A model generated the notes under the pieces. It did not search any database. It saw only the letters and a program-made list of their open reading frames with translations, and had not been told where the DNA came from. A stretch of 64,000 nt of DNA from JAOUEA01 sp963797635 (lineage in GTDB: Bacteria; Actinomycetota; UBA4738; HRBIN12). The stretch covers positions 62,001 to 126,000 of the forward strand of contig CAWCPZ010000008.1 of NCBI GenBank assembly GCA_963797635.1. The letters are read 5' to 3'. Position numbers and translations under genes: made by a program. Below are positions 16,239 to 25,955 of the stretch, in pieces; the first letter of the stretch is position 1, and every line of letters begins with the position of its first letter.

Positions 16239-17101
16239 ATGAGCAGCGCCGCGCAGGTCACCGCGCCTCGCAGTCGGACCCGGCTCTCTCCGAGGTCAGC
16301 TGCACGGCTGCGACGCATGACCTTGCGCGGCGCTGCCATCGTCTATCTCGGGGCGATGGTGGCGCTGCCGGTGGCGGCGGTCATCACGAAGGGGTTCGGC
16401 GACGGGCTCGAAGGGTTGCGCTCGGCGCTGAACGTCCCGGGTGCGGTCGCCGCGATCCGCCTCACCCTCATCACCTCGACGCTGGCGGCGATCATCAGCG
16501 CGGTGATGGGCACGATGCTCGCCTACGCGCTCGTGCGCTATCAGTTCCCCGGCCGACGGACGCTGTCCGCCGTCGTCGACCTGCCGCTCGCGATCCCCAC
16601 GCTTGGTCACCGGCGTGATGCTGGTGGCCCTGTACGGCCCCAACTCGATGATCGGCGGGTTCCTCGACGACCTGGGGATCCAGGTGATCTTCACGCCGAT
16701 CGCGATCATGCTCGCGCTCTTGGTGGTCACGTTGCCGCTGGTGGTGCGGAGCGTGCAGCCCGTGCTCCAGGAGCTCGACACCGCCGAAGAAGAGGCGGCG
16801 GCCACGCTTGGGCGCCAACGCCTGGACCACGTTCTACCGGATCGTGTTGCCGGCGATCCGGCCCGCGATCGTGGGCGGCACGCTGCTCACCTTCGCCCGA
16901 TGCCTGGGTGAGTTCGGCAGCGTCGTGCTCGTGGCCGGCAACGTCCCGAACAAGACGTTGACGGCGCCCGTGTTCATCTTCCAGCTCGCGAACCAGTTCC
17001 GCCCGATCGAGGCCGCGGCGGTGGCCACCGTGCTGTTCGCCCTGTCGTTCGTGCTGGTGCTCGTCACCGGACGACTCCTGCGCCGCAAGGAGGAATCCTG
17101 A
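16239..17101 (+). CDS. cysT: Sulfate ABC transporter permease CysT (two frameshifts)
   Basis: The first sulfate permease, about 286 residues when repaired. It reads in three consecutive frames. The first covers the N-terminus and helices to VDLPLAIPTL. The second runs from VTGVMLVALYGPNSMIGGFL through VLQELDTAEEEAAATLG. The third begins ANAWTTFYRIVLPAIRPAIV and ends RLLRRKEES. At both junctions the DNA reads ACGCTTGG where ACGCTGG would keep the frame, that is one extra T near 16605 and another near 16809. The identical context of the two events is striking. The EAA loop (QELDTAEEEAAATLGANAWTTFYRIVLP) is typical for CysT/CysU. The TGA stop overlaps the cysW start. Confidence 0.82.
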
Positions 17102-17973
17102 TGAGCGCCTACCCCCAGACCGCCGAACCCGCTCACACCACGGACCTGCCCGGCACCGGCAGGCGCCGACTGGTGCGGGCCGGCATCGTCACCCTGTGCT
17201 TCCTGTACGTGGGTGTGCTGCTGCTGCTGCCGCTGATCGGCATCGTGTGGACCGCGCTCGAAGCGGGCCTCGACAAGATCGTCGAAACGTTCCAGCGGCC
17301 CGACGTGCAGCACGCGTTCTTCCTGACCGCGGTCATCACCGCCATCACGCTGGTCGTGACGACCTTCTTCGGGGTCATCACGGCGTGGGTGCTGGTGCGA
17401 CAGCGGTTCCCCGGCAAGTCGCTCTTGAACGCCCTGGTCGACCTGCCGTTCGCGCTCTCTCCGGTCACCGTGGGTCTGGCGTGCGCGATCCTGTTCGGAC
17501 TCGGCGGATGGCTCTACGAGTTCTTCGACGCACGCGGGATCAAGATCCTGTTCGCGGTGCCGTCGATGGTGCTGGTCACGATCTTCATCTGCATCCCGTT
17601 CACGATCCGTGAGGTCGTGCCGGTGCTGCAGGAGATCGGCAAGGACGAAGAGGACGCCGCCCGGACGCTCGGCGCCTCGATCCTGCAGACCTGGCGGAAG
17701 GTCACGATGCCGAACATCCGCTGGGGCCTGTTGTACGGCGTCGCCCTCACCACCGCGCGCTCGATCGGCGAGATCGGTGCGGTGCTCATCGTGAGCGGGT
17801 TGATCAAGGGCAAGACCGAGACGGCGACCTTGTTCATCTTCACGGCGATCGAGGAACGCCAGACCACCGAGGCCTACATCGTGGCCATCACGCTGGCAGC
17901 CGTCTCCATCGTCTTGCTGGTGACGATCGAAGCAGCGCGTCGTCGCATCGAAGGAAGGAAGGTACGCACATGA
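17101..17973 (+). CDS. cysW: Sulfate ABC transporter permease CysW
   Basis: The second sulfate permease, intact at 290 residues, with six membrane helices. The CysW pattern includes ALVDLPFALSPVTVGLACAI, the EAA loop VLQEIGKDEEDAARTLGASI and ARSIGEIGAVLIVSGLIKGK, ending in ATLFIFTAIEERQTTEAYI. The ATG overlaps the cysT stop by one base and the end overlaps the cysA start by 4 bp, so the three are translationally coupled. It forms the membrane channel with CysT. Confidence 0.92.
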   Translation: MSAYPQTAEPAHTTDLPGTGRRRLVRAGIVTLCFLYVGVLLLLPLIGIVWTALEAGLDKIVETFQRPDVQHAFFLTAVITAITLVVTTFFGVITAWVLVRQRFPGKSLLNALVDLPFALSPVTVGLACAILFGLGGWLYEFFDARGIKILFAVPSMVLVTIFICIPFTIREVVPVLQEIGKDEEDAARTLGASILQTWRKVTMPNIRWGLLYGVALTTARSIGEIGAVLIVSGLIKGKTETATLFIFTAIEERQTTEAYIVAITLAAVSIVLLVTIEAARRRIEGRKVRT

Positions 17974-19109
17974 GCACGCCGATCGTGGTGGAGCAGCTCA
18001 CCAAGCGGTTCGGCAAGTTCGAAGCGGTCAAAGACGTCTCGTTCACGGCGCCCGGTGGCGCGATCACCGCGCTGCTCGGACCGTCGGGTTCGGGCAAGAG
18101 CACCGTCCTGCGGATGATCGCGGGCCTGGAGACGCCGAACGACGGCCACATCCGGATGGGTGACGTCGAGTTGACCGCCAAGAGCGTGCAGGAGCGCAGG
18201 GTCGGCTTCGTGTTCCAGCACTTCGCACTGTTCCGGCACATGACGGTGGCCGACAACGTCGCGTTCGGCCTCGCCGTTCGCAAGCAGCCGAAGGACGTGA
18301 AGAACCAACGGGTCGAGGAGCTCCTGGAGCTGGTCCAGCTGGCGCCGTTCGCCAAGCGATACCCGGACCAGCTGTCGGGCGGTCAGCGCCAGCGGGTGGC
18401 GCTCGCACGGGCGCTCGCCCCGCGCCCCGACGTGCTGCTGCTCGATGAGCCGTTCGGCGCGCTCGACGCGAAGGTGCGCCAGGATCTTCGGCATTGGCTC
18501 GACGGTCTGCACCGCGAGCTCGGCGTGACCAGCCTGCTCGTGACCCACGATCAAGAGGAAGCGCTGGAGCTGGCCAATCAGATCGTGGTGATGCACGAAG
18601 GCCGCGTCGAGCAGGTGGGATCGCCGGCGGAGATCTATGACGATCCGGCCACGCCGTTCGTCGCCGGGTTCGTCGGGTCGGCCAACGTGCTGCACGGCGA
18701 GGTGCGTGACGGCCATGTGCACCTCGGCTCGGTTCGCGTGGCGGGTGCGGCCCACCTGGCCGACGGCGCGCCCGCCACCGCGTTCGTCCGACCCCACGAT
18801 GTCCGGGTTCGCCAGAAGGGCGGGCAGGCCGATGAACGTGACGGCGACTTCACCGCCACGATCGAGCGCATCGCGTCGCTGGGATGGCTCGCGCGCTTGA
18901 CCCTGCGCCTGGCCGACGGTCACACCCTGGTGGCACACGTACCGCAGGAGGAGCTGGATGGCGCCAAGGAAGGCGACACCGTGACCCTCGATCTGCGCAA
19001 TCCGAAGGCGTTCCTCCGTGAGGTGCACGGCGCCGATCCCGATGAGGTCGATGCGGACGCCGAGATCGACGTGCCGCCGTCCGACCGGGCCACCGCCGGA
19101 ACGGCGTGA
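17970..19109 (+). CDS. cysA: Sulfate ABC transporter ATPase CysA
   Basis: The ATPase that powers sulfate import, 379 residues. Walker A GPSGSGKST, Q-loop FVFQHFALF, signature LSGGQRQR, Walker B LLLDEPFGALD and switch VTHDQEE are all canonical. The region after residue ~235 (FVGSANVLHGEV, then VRPHDVRV and the LGWLARLTLRL segment) is the regulatory TOBE-like domain of CysA-type ATPases. ATG overlaps the cysW stop by 4 bp. It is followed after 9 bp by a DUF2292 gene. Confidence 0.93.
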   Translation: MSTPIVVEQLTKRFGKFEAVKDVSFTAPGGAITALLGPSGSGKSTVLRMIAGLETPNDGHIRMGDVELTAKSVQERRVGFVFQHFALFRHMTVADNVAFGLAVRKQPKDVKNQRVEELLELVQLAPFAKRYPDQLSGGQRQRVALARALAPRPDVLLLDEPFGALDAKVRQDLRHWLDGLHRELGVTSLLVTHDQEEALELANQIVVMHEGRVEQVGSPAEIYDDPATPFVAGFVGSANVLHGEVRDGHVHLGSVRVAGAAHLADGAPATAFVRPHDVRVRQKGGQADERDGDFTATIERIASLGWLARLTLRLADGHTLVAHVPQEELDGAKEGDTVTLDLRNPKAFLREVHGADPDEVDADAEIDVPPSDRATAGTA

Positions 19110-19118
19110 CGAGGATCG

Positions 19119-19373
19119 GTGGCGGGCGCGAGCGCGGCGAGACAGCCGGACATGGATGCGGGTGAGCCGGGACCAGCCGACCTGAGCGGCTCGGCCGCGA
19201 AGAAGATCCCGGACGAGGTCCTGCGCTTCGCCGTGCTGGAACCGGAGCAGCGGAAGCTGTTGATGCACGTCCACGAGCTGCTCTCGGAGATCCCCTACGG
19301 CACGGTCGTGTTGGTCATGCAGGACGGCAAGGTGATCCAGATCGAGACATCCGAGAAGATCCGCCTGCGCTGA
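19119..19373 (+). CDS. DUF2292 small protein, last gene of the sulfate operon
   Basis: An 84-residue DUF2292 protein. The C-terminal half (IPYGTVVLVMQDGKVIQIE, ending EKIRLR) matches the 62-residue paralogue at 13198-13386; the N-terminal 40 residues are longer and unrelated. I use the GTG at 19119, which has GAGG upstream; ATG at 19152 is an alternative giving 73 residues. Its position 9 bp after cysA makes it part of the sulfate-uptake operon. Confidence 0.82.
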   Translation: MAGASAARQPDMDAGEPGPADLSGSAAKKIPDEVLRFAVLEPEQRKLLMHVHELLSEIPYGTVVLVMQDGKVIQIETSEKIRLR

Positions 19374-19497
19374 GGACGACTTCTAGCCTTTGGTTGGATT
19401 GACTACTTCGCTCGCGAACGGGTATGACAGCCTCCGCACGAAGGCAGAGCCGGTCGCCCACAAGGCGTCCGGCCCGAGTGGAGGGGGTCCGCGCCAT

Positions 19498-21745
19498 ATG
19501 CGACGGAGTACCAGCATCCTCCTCGCCTGCGCGCTCATCGGTTCCTTGTTCGCCTCAGCCGCCGCCGCGCAACCCGCGGCCGACGGGGGGATCAAGGGAG
19601 CGAAGCGCTCGGTCGGGGACGTCAAACCGCTTCCGGATTTCGTCCGGAAATGGATGGGGAACAAGGAGACCGCAGCCGACCTCGTGGCTCGCGGCCTCGC
19701 CCGGCCGAACGAGAACGGCCGCCTGCGACTGCCGAACGGGCAGTTCGTCGACTACGCCCTCGAGGACACCGATCACATCGTGACGGTGCTCGCGGAGTTC
19801 GACGATCCGGTCCGCGGACAGATCGCGGAGCCCGATCGCACGCAGGACAACAGCACCTACTGGGTGCCGAAGTTCACCCGGAAGCATTTCCACGACATGC
19901 TGTTCACGCCCGGTGGTGGCTCGTACGGGCACAACTCGATGCACGACAACTACCTCGAGATGAGCTCCGGCCGCTACACGGTCGAGGGGCAGGTCTCGAA
20001 GTGGGTGCACATCGACGCCCCCGAGTCCGAGTTCGGAGCCAACGGCTCCAGCGGCGACGGGTCGGACAACCTGAACGGTCCGGTCTACCGCGTGATCCGG
20101 GCGGGCCTGCAGGCCACGCGCGGCATCGACGAGGGCATCGACTGGTCGCCGAGCGAGGTCGACACCCAGGACCGCTACGACTGTGACGGCGACGGCAACT
20201 TCGATGAGGCCGACGGCTACGTCGACCACTTCCAGCTGGTGCACGCCGGCGAGGGCGAAGAGGCCGGCGGCGGTGCGCAGGGTGGCGACGCGATCTGGAG
20301 CCACCGCTGGTACGCCGGACAAGGCGGCGTCGGCACGAAGGGCCCGAAGGACTGTCTGCTGGGTGGCTACCGCGTGCCCGGCACGAAGCTGTGGGTCGGC
20401 GACTACACGACGGAGCCCGAGAACGGTGCCTCCGGTGTGTTCACCCACGAGTACGGCCACGACCTCGGCCTGCCGGACCACTACGACACGGCCGGAGCCA
20501 ACGACAACTCGGCGGACTTCTGGACCTTGATGGCCTCGAGCTGGCCGTCCGACAGCGCCGACGCGATCGGTGACAACCCGTACCACATGGGCGCGTGGGA
20601 CAAGCTCGTGCTCGGATGGTCGGACTTCGCCACCGTGAACCCCGGCCAGGAGAAGAACGGTCAACATCGGTCCGGCCGAAGGGGCCTCGACATCCGGATG
20701 GCAGGCGCTCCGCGTCAACCTGCCGAACTACATCCAGGACGTCACGGTCTTCCCGGTGGACGGCGCCGACCCGAACTACTACTACTCGGGTCAGGGCAAC
20801 GACATCGAGACCACGATGCGTCGTTCCCTGGGGAGCGCATTGGGTTCGGACACCGAGTTGACCTTCCGGACCCAGTACGACATCGAAGAAGACTGGGACT
20901 ACGCCTACGTCGAGTACTCCGATGACGACGGCGCCACGTGGCACAGCGCCGATGGCGACCTGTCGACCTCGACGAACCCGAACGGGCAGAACCAGGGCCT
21001 GGGCATCACGGGGACCACAGCTGGATGGGTCGACGGGACGTACACGATCCCGGCCGGCGCCACCGACATCGGGTTCCGATACTGGACCGACGGCGCGGTG
21101 GCCCAGCAGGGCTTCGCGGTCGACTCGATCCAACTGGACGGTGACCCGGTCGACGACGCCACCGACCCGTCGGTATGGACCTTCGACGGCTTCTCACAGC
21201 TGACGGACGGCGGGTTCCAGGTCGAGCGGTTCCACTACTACCTCGTGGAGTCGCGGACCTACCTCCGACAGGACTCGAACCTGTGCGGCGTCTACCAGTT
21301 CCTGTACGGCAACTGGCTGGAGAAGTGGTGCAACGCCCGAGGGCTGGTGGTCTGGTACCGCGACAGCGGCTACCCGGACAACAACACCTCGGAGCACCCC
21401 GGCCACGGAGCCGTGTTGGTCGTCGACAGCCACCCCGAGGGCGTGAAGCAGCCCGGAACCCAGGGTGGGTACTGGCGAGAGCGGATCCAGGCATGGGACG
21501 CCGCATTCGGCGTCGATGCCAACGACATCACGATCCACACGGTGCGCTACGACGGCTCGCTGAAGCCGTTCCCGTGGCACGCCGATCCGGTGTCGGTCTT
21601 CGACGACTCGGTCGAAGGCGCCTACTACGACCCGGCCATCCCCTTCGCCAGCGTGATCACGCCGGGCTCGGGATTGCGGATCGAGATCTTGAAGGCGTCC
21701 GCGAACCGCAGCACCTACAAGGTGGGGGTGAGCTGGACCGACTGA
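19498..21745 (+). CDS. Secreted M6-family metallopeptidase, immune inhibitor A-like (frameshifted)
   Basis: An exported zinc metallopeptidase of ~748 residues. It has a Sec signal peptide (RRSTSILLACALIGSLFASA) and then the M6 catalytic domain. The zinc motif reads GVFTHEYGHDLGLPDHYDT (HEYGH at about residue 317), a typical HExxH plus downstream Asp/His. The C-terminal half is rich in Asp and aromatic residues (DPNYYYSGQGNDIET and DDDGATWHS), as expected for the accessory beta domains. The two halves are in different frames; dropping one base near 20660 gives the continuous stretch TVNIGPAEGASTSGWQALRV. The substrate is presumably extracellular protein. A strong hairpin at 21775-21802 follows. 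Confidence 0.85.
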
Positions 21746-21774
21746 CGGCCCAGACACCGAACGAGACCACCGCG

Positions 21775-21802
21775 GAAGGGCGGGCCCTCGGGCCCGTCCT
21801 TC
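21775..21802. terminator. Bidirectional hairpin terminator
   Basis: GAAGGGCGGGCCC (21775-21787) pairs with GGGCCCGTCCTTC (21790-21802) around a 2-nt TC turn, with one G·T pair. It lies between the convergent peptidase and winged-helix genes. Confidence 0.7.
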
Positions 21803-21836
21803 TCGCGTTCTTGGCTTCGCGTTCTTGGCTTCGCGT
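21803..21836. repeat. 14-bp tandem repeat
   Basis: TCGCGTTCTTGGCT occurs at 21803-21816 and 21817-21830, followed by a partial third copy (TCGCGT) at 21831-21836. It is intergenic, directly after the terminator hairpin; no function is apparent. Confidence 0.85.
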
Positions 21837-21837
21837 C

Positions 21838-22879
21838 TCAGGCCATGAACGTCGGCGAGCCGATCCGCCTCGCCCTCGACCTCGCGCCGAACGGCCGTCG
21901 GCAGGGCCTCGAACGGGTCGATGCGGACACGGTCGTCCTCGTAGCGCCAGGTGCCGGCCACCTGGCCGTCCACCAGGAAGGTCCCGATCGACTGCGGGAT
22001 CTTGACGTGGAAGATCCGCTCCCGATGGTGCTCCGGCAGGATCAGGGTCCGGCGCGCGTGGACGAGCAGCGTGGCGTCCCAGGTCGGCAAGAACCGCACC
22101 GGCACGGGGGCTGCGGTATCGGGGATCGGCCGGCCCGGGAGGTCCACCAGGGGTTCCCCTTCCTGGCTCAGGAACCGCCGGATGCGGATCCCTTCGAGCG
22201 CCCCATCCACCGCAGGGAGCGGCACACCGGTGAAGCTCGAGATGTCCTTGCGGGAGGCGGGCCCGAACCCGGTGAGGTAGCGCCGAACCAGGATCTCGAG
22301 GCCGGCGTCCGGGGTGAGCTCCGCAGGCGGGGGACCGATCCAGTCCTCCGCCAAGCCGTAGAGGTCGGCTCTTCGCCGCTCCCAGGTTCCGCTCGGCGGC
22401 ACGCGCACCAGATCGAGCCATCCCGTGGCACCGTTCCAGGTCGTGGAGTCCATGCCGAGCTCCTTCACCAGCACGGATCGGCGTTGGGGGCCGTCGGCGA
22501 GCGCAGCCCGGATCCGGCCGGCCCAGGTTTCGAGGTCGCGCTCGCTCATGGCATGACGTGTGGCCTGCAGCCACCACCGGCGCCGATGCTCCCGGACCGC
22601 GGTGGCGATCGGCCAGTAGTCGCGACGGGAGACCATGTGGATCGTGCTGCGCATCAGGGTGGCCTGCACCACCGTCCCTCGCTCCAGCGCCCGCGTGAGC
22701 GCCCCACGCTCGAACCCCTCCAGGCGCGACCACGTCCCGATGTAGCCGCTGGGCGCGTACTGGGTCTGGAGGCCGCCGACGCTCTCGATGCACCGGGGCA
22801 GCGAGCGGTCGAAGCGCTCCAGGAGCCCTTGTCGGGCGAGGAGCGCCCGGTTCAGCTCGCGTTGGGTGAGGGTTCGCAT
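21838..22879 (-). CDS. Winged-helix DNA-binding domain protein (HTH_42/YcaQ-like)
   Basis: A ~346-residue protein of the winged-helix family PF06224 (DUF1006/YcaQ-like), whose characterised members include DNA glycosylases acting on interstrand crosslinks or alkylated bases. Recognisable parts are the N-terminal RELNRALLARQGLLERF, QTQYAPSGYIGTWSRL, MVSRRDYWPI, RYLTGFGPASRKDISSFTGV and the C-terminal FLVDGQVAGTWRYEDDRVRI. The frame stays open past the expected end. Removing one G near 21849 gives the ending ADFMA and a TGA at 21840-21838, as expected for the family, so a one-base insertion close to the stop is likely. It is divergent from purA, 45 bp away. Repair function is inferred, not shown. 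Confidence 0.75.
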
Positions 22880-22924
22880 CGTCGGGAGTGGAGGGCGGTG
22901 CCCGCTCGGTAGACTACGGGCCTC

Positions 22925-24199
22925 ATGCCTGCCTCCATCGTGCTCGGGACCCAGTGGGGAGACGAGGGCAAGGGCAAGGCGGTCGACTACCTCGCGGACG
23001 GCATGGATCTCGTCGTCCGCTATCAGGGCGGCAACAACGCCGGTCACACGGTGATCGCCGAGGGCCGGCTGTTGAAGCTCCAGCTGATCCCCTCGGGCAT
23101 CCTCTATCCGCACATCACCTCGGTGATCGCCGACGGTGTCGTGGTGGATCCGCGCCACCTGCTGAAGGAGATGGACGCCGTCCGCGAGACCGGCGTCGAC
23201 GTCTCCCGGCTGGTCGTGAGCGGCAACGCGCACATGATCATGCCCTACCACCTGGAGTTGGAGAAGGTCACCGAGCGGTTCCTCGGCAAGAACGCCCTCG
23301 GCACCACCAAACGCGGCATCGGTCCCGCCTACGGTGACAAGGCCGCCCGGATCGGGCTGCGCATCCAGGACCTGTTCGACGAGAAGATCTTCCGGCAGAA
23401 GCTCGAGGTGGTCCTGCGCGAGAAGAACCTGATCCTGACGAAGATCTACAACCGGCTGCCGCTCGATGCCGAGCGCATCATCGACGAGTACATGGCCCTG
23501 GCCGAGCGCATCCAGCCCATGGTGGTCGACACGTCGTCGTTGCTCTACCACGCGCTCGAGGACGGCAAGCACGTGATGTTCGAAGGCGCGCAGGGTGTGT
23601 TGTTGGACCTCGACCACGGCACGTACCCGTTCGTCACCTCGTCGAACCCGGTGGCCGGCAGCGCCTTCGCCAGCGCCGGCATCGGACCGGGCTGGGCCGA
23701 ACGCATCGTCGGCATCATGAAGGCCTACATCACGCGTGTCGGTGCGGGTCCGTTCCCCACGGAGCTGCTCGACGAGGTGGGCGAGCGTCTCGGCACCAGG
23801 GGCAAGGAGTTCGGCACCGTCACCGGCCGCCAGCGGCGCTGCGGATGGTTCGACGCGTGCCTGGGCCGGTACGCGGCGCGCCTCAACGGGCTCACCGAGC
23901 TGCTGGTCACGAAGCTGGATGTGTTGAGCGGCCTCGAGACCGTGAAGATCTGCACCGGCTATCGCGCCTACGGCCAGAGCTTCGACGACATGCCGCCCCA
24001 CCAGTCGGTCTTCCACGACGCCAGCCCGATCTACGAAGAGCTCGAGGGCTGGCAGGAAGAGATCGACGAATGCCAGTCGTTCGAGGACCTGCCCAAGCAG
24101 GCCCAGGCCTACGTGCGCCGCATGGAGGAGCTGGTCGGCGTCCCGGTCAGCGTGGTCAGCGTGGGCCCCGCCCGCGAACAGAGCCTGCCCGTCGGGTGA
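22925..24199 (+). CDS. purA: Adenylosuccinate synthetase
   Basis: A complete 424-residue PurA, which makes adenylosuccinate from IMP, aspartate and GTP. The GTP loop GDEGKGK (about residues 13-19), the RYQGGNNAGHT motif, GAQGVLLDLDHGTYP and the late TGRQRRCGWFD are all intact. A TAGACT box at 22910-22915 lies only ~10 bp from the ATG, so the message is probably leaderless or nearly so. It heads the overlapping purine run purA-D-E-B-C-S-Q-L. Confidence 0.96.
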   Translation: MPASIVLGTQWGDEGKGKAVDYLADGMDLVVRYQGGNNAGHTVIAEGRLLKLQLIPSGILYPHITSVIADGVVVDPRHLLKEMDAVRETGVDVSRLVVSGNAHMIMPYHLELEKVTERFLGKNALGTTKRGIGPAYGDKAARIGLRIQDLFDEKIFRQKLEVVLREKNLILTKIYNRLPLDAERIIDEYMALAERIQPMVVDTSSLLYHALEDGKHVMFEGAQGVLLDLDHGTYPFVTSSNPVAGSAFASAGIGPGWAERIVGIMKAYITRVGAGPFPTELLDEVGERLGTRGKEFGTVTGRQRRCGWFDACLGRYAARLNGLTELLVTKLDVLSGLETVKICTGYRAYGQSFDDMPPHQSVFHDASPIYEELEGWQEEIDECQSFEDLPKQAQAYVRRMEELVGVPVSVVSVGPAREQSLPVG

Positions 24200-24203
24200 G
24201 CAC

Positions 24204-25482
24204 GTGAAGGTCCTCGTCGTCGGTGGAGGGGGCCGGGAGCACGCCCTGACGTGGGGGCTGGCGCGGAGCCCGCTCGTCACCGAGCTGCACGTCGCTCCCG
24301 GGAACGCCGGCATCGCGCAGCTCGCCACCTGCCACGACGTGGCGGCCGACGACGTCGAGCAGATGGTCAAGCTGGTTGACCAACTCGCCCCGGATCTCGT
24401 CGTGGTCGGTCCTGAGGCTCCCCTGGTGGCCGGGTTGGCCGACCGGGTCCGCGCGATGGGTGTCCCGGCCTTCGGACCCGGTGCCGACGCCGCCCGCCTG
24501 GAAGGCTCCAAGGCGTGGTCGAAGCAGGTGATGGAGGCCGGTGCCATCCCCACCGCTCGTGCGGGAACGTTCACCGAGGTCGGTCCCGCGGTCGCGTTCG
24601 TCCGCGAACTCGGGGGGCGCGCGGTCGTGAAGGCCGACGGACTCGCGGCCGGCAAGGGCGTCACGGTGGCCACGGAACCCTCGGCCGCCGAGCAGGCGAT
24701 CCGTGATTGTCTCGAGGGCGGCGCCTTCGGCGAGGCCGGCGAGACCGTCGTGGTGGAGGAGTTGCTCGAAGGACCGGAGGTGAGCTCGTTCGCGCTGGTG
24801 GCCGGCGGACAGGTCGTGCACCTCGGGCTCTCGCAGGACTTCAAGCGGATCGGCGACGGCGACACCGGGCCCAACACCGGCGGCATGGGCGCCTACTCGC
24901 CGCTGCCGTTCGTCGATCGGGCGACCGAAGGCTCGATCGAGGACATCGCCGAACGGACCGTGGCGACGCTGGGATCGATGGGGATCGGGTACTCGGGACT
25001 CCTCTACACCGGCGTGATGCTCACCGCCGACGGGCCCAAGGTGCTCGAGTACAACTGCCGGTTCGGCGATCCCGAGACCGAGGTCATCGTGCCCAGGCTC
25101 GCCGGCGACCTCGCGAACCTCCTGATGGCGGTCGCCACCGACCGCCCGGGTGACGCCGAGGTGGTCATGAGCGCCGACGCCGCGGTCACCGTGGTCGTGG
25201 CCAGCGGGGGCTACCCGGGGGTCGTACGAGACCGGCGTGCCCATCGACGGGCTGGACGCCGCGGCCGAGGTTCCCGGCGCCGTGGTCTTCCATGCCGGGA
25301 CCGCGCAGGCCGACGGTAGAGTGGTGACGGCGGGGGGACGCGTGCTGTCCGTCACCGGAACCGGCGCCTCGATCGGTGAGGCCCGCGACCACGCGTATGC
25401 GGCGGTGGCGCGCGTCTCGTTCGAGGGCATGACCACGCGAACAGACATCGCCCAGGCGGCGACGTACAGGGAGGGAACGTGA
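24204..25482 (+). CDS. purD: Phosphoribosylamine-glycine ligase (frameshifted near end)
   Basis: GAR synthetase, ~425 residues, the ATP-grasp enzyme that joins glycine to phosphoribosylamine. VLVVGGGGREHALTWGLARS at the start, the ATP-grasp segment VKADGLAAGKGV and EYNCRFGDPETEVI are typical. The first frame leaves homology after VVVASGGYPG. The remaining C-terminus (GVPIDGLDAAAEVPGAVVFH to the end at 25482) is in the next frame; removing one G from the GGGGG run near 25219 restores a normal protein. Since the enzyme is essential for de novo purine synthesis, an assembly indel is the likely cause. The end overlaps purE by 4 bp. Confidence 0.88.
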
Positions 25483-25955
25483 CCGACGAAACCACGCGCG
25501 TGGGGGTGCTCGCGGCGTCGCCGTCCGAGCTCAGCACGATGCGGCAGGCTGGGCTGATCCTGGAGAAGTTCGGGGTCGGTCACGAGATCCGGATCATGTC
25601 CTCGTCCCGCAACCCCGACCTGGTGGACGAGTACGCCCGGACCGCCTTCGATCGCGGTCTCAAGGTCATCATCTGTTCCACCGGGCTGTCGGGCCACCTG
25701 GCCGCGGCGGTCGCGGCTCGGACCGTGCTCCCGGTGATCGGCGTGCCGATCGCCACGGCGCCGCAGATGGTGGGCAACGAAGCGCTCGCGATCACCGCCC
25801 AGATGCCCACCGGGGTCCCCGTGGCCACGGTCGGCGTCGAGTCCTCGGTCAATGCGGCGGTGTTGGCGGCCCAGATCATCGGGGTGTCCGATCCCGAGGT
25901 GCAGGCAGCGTTGTGGCGGTTCAAGGACGACCTCGCGGAGGGCCTCAAGCTGTGA
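25479..25955 (+). CDS. purE: PurE-like protein with altered active site
   Basis: A 158-residue protein with the length and fold pattern of N5-CAIR mutase/AIR carboxylase. Matching parts are LKVIICSTGLSGHLAAAVAA, TVLPVIGVPI, QMPTGVPVATVG and NAAVLAAQIIG. Residues normally fixed in PurE differ: the GS-x-SD phosphate loop reads ASPSE, and the catalytic SAHRTP motif reads SSSRNP, so the conserved His is absent. The second His of the GAAHLPG motif is kept as GHLAA. No purK is present. Its position, overlapping purD and purB within the operon, argues for a role in purine synthesis. It may be a divergent PurE with rearranged chemistry or a paralogue; the symbol is given by position and fold. Confidence 0.72.
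   Translation: MTDETTRVGVLAASPSELSTMRQAGLILEKFGVGHEIRIMSSSRNPDLVDEYARTAFDRGLKVIICSTGLSGHLAAAVAARTVLPVIGVPIATAPQMVGNEALAITAQMPTGVPVATVGVESSVNAAVLAAQIIGVSDPEVQAALWRFKDDLAEGLKL

Noticed and set aside
21194..24886. A 1230-codon open frame on the minus strand covering the winged-helix gene and antisense to purA and the peptidase
   Set aside because: Only the part from 22879 to about 21840 has family homology; the rest is antisense to confirmed genes and stays open because of base composition and a likely indel near the stop.
25237..25482. A separate small gene after purD
   Set aside because: Its translation is the normal C-terminus of PurD; it is the continuation after a one-base shift.
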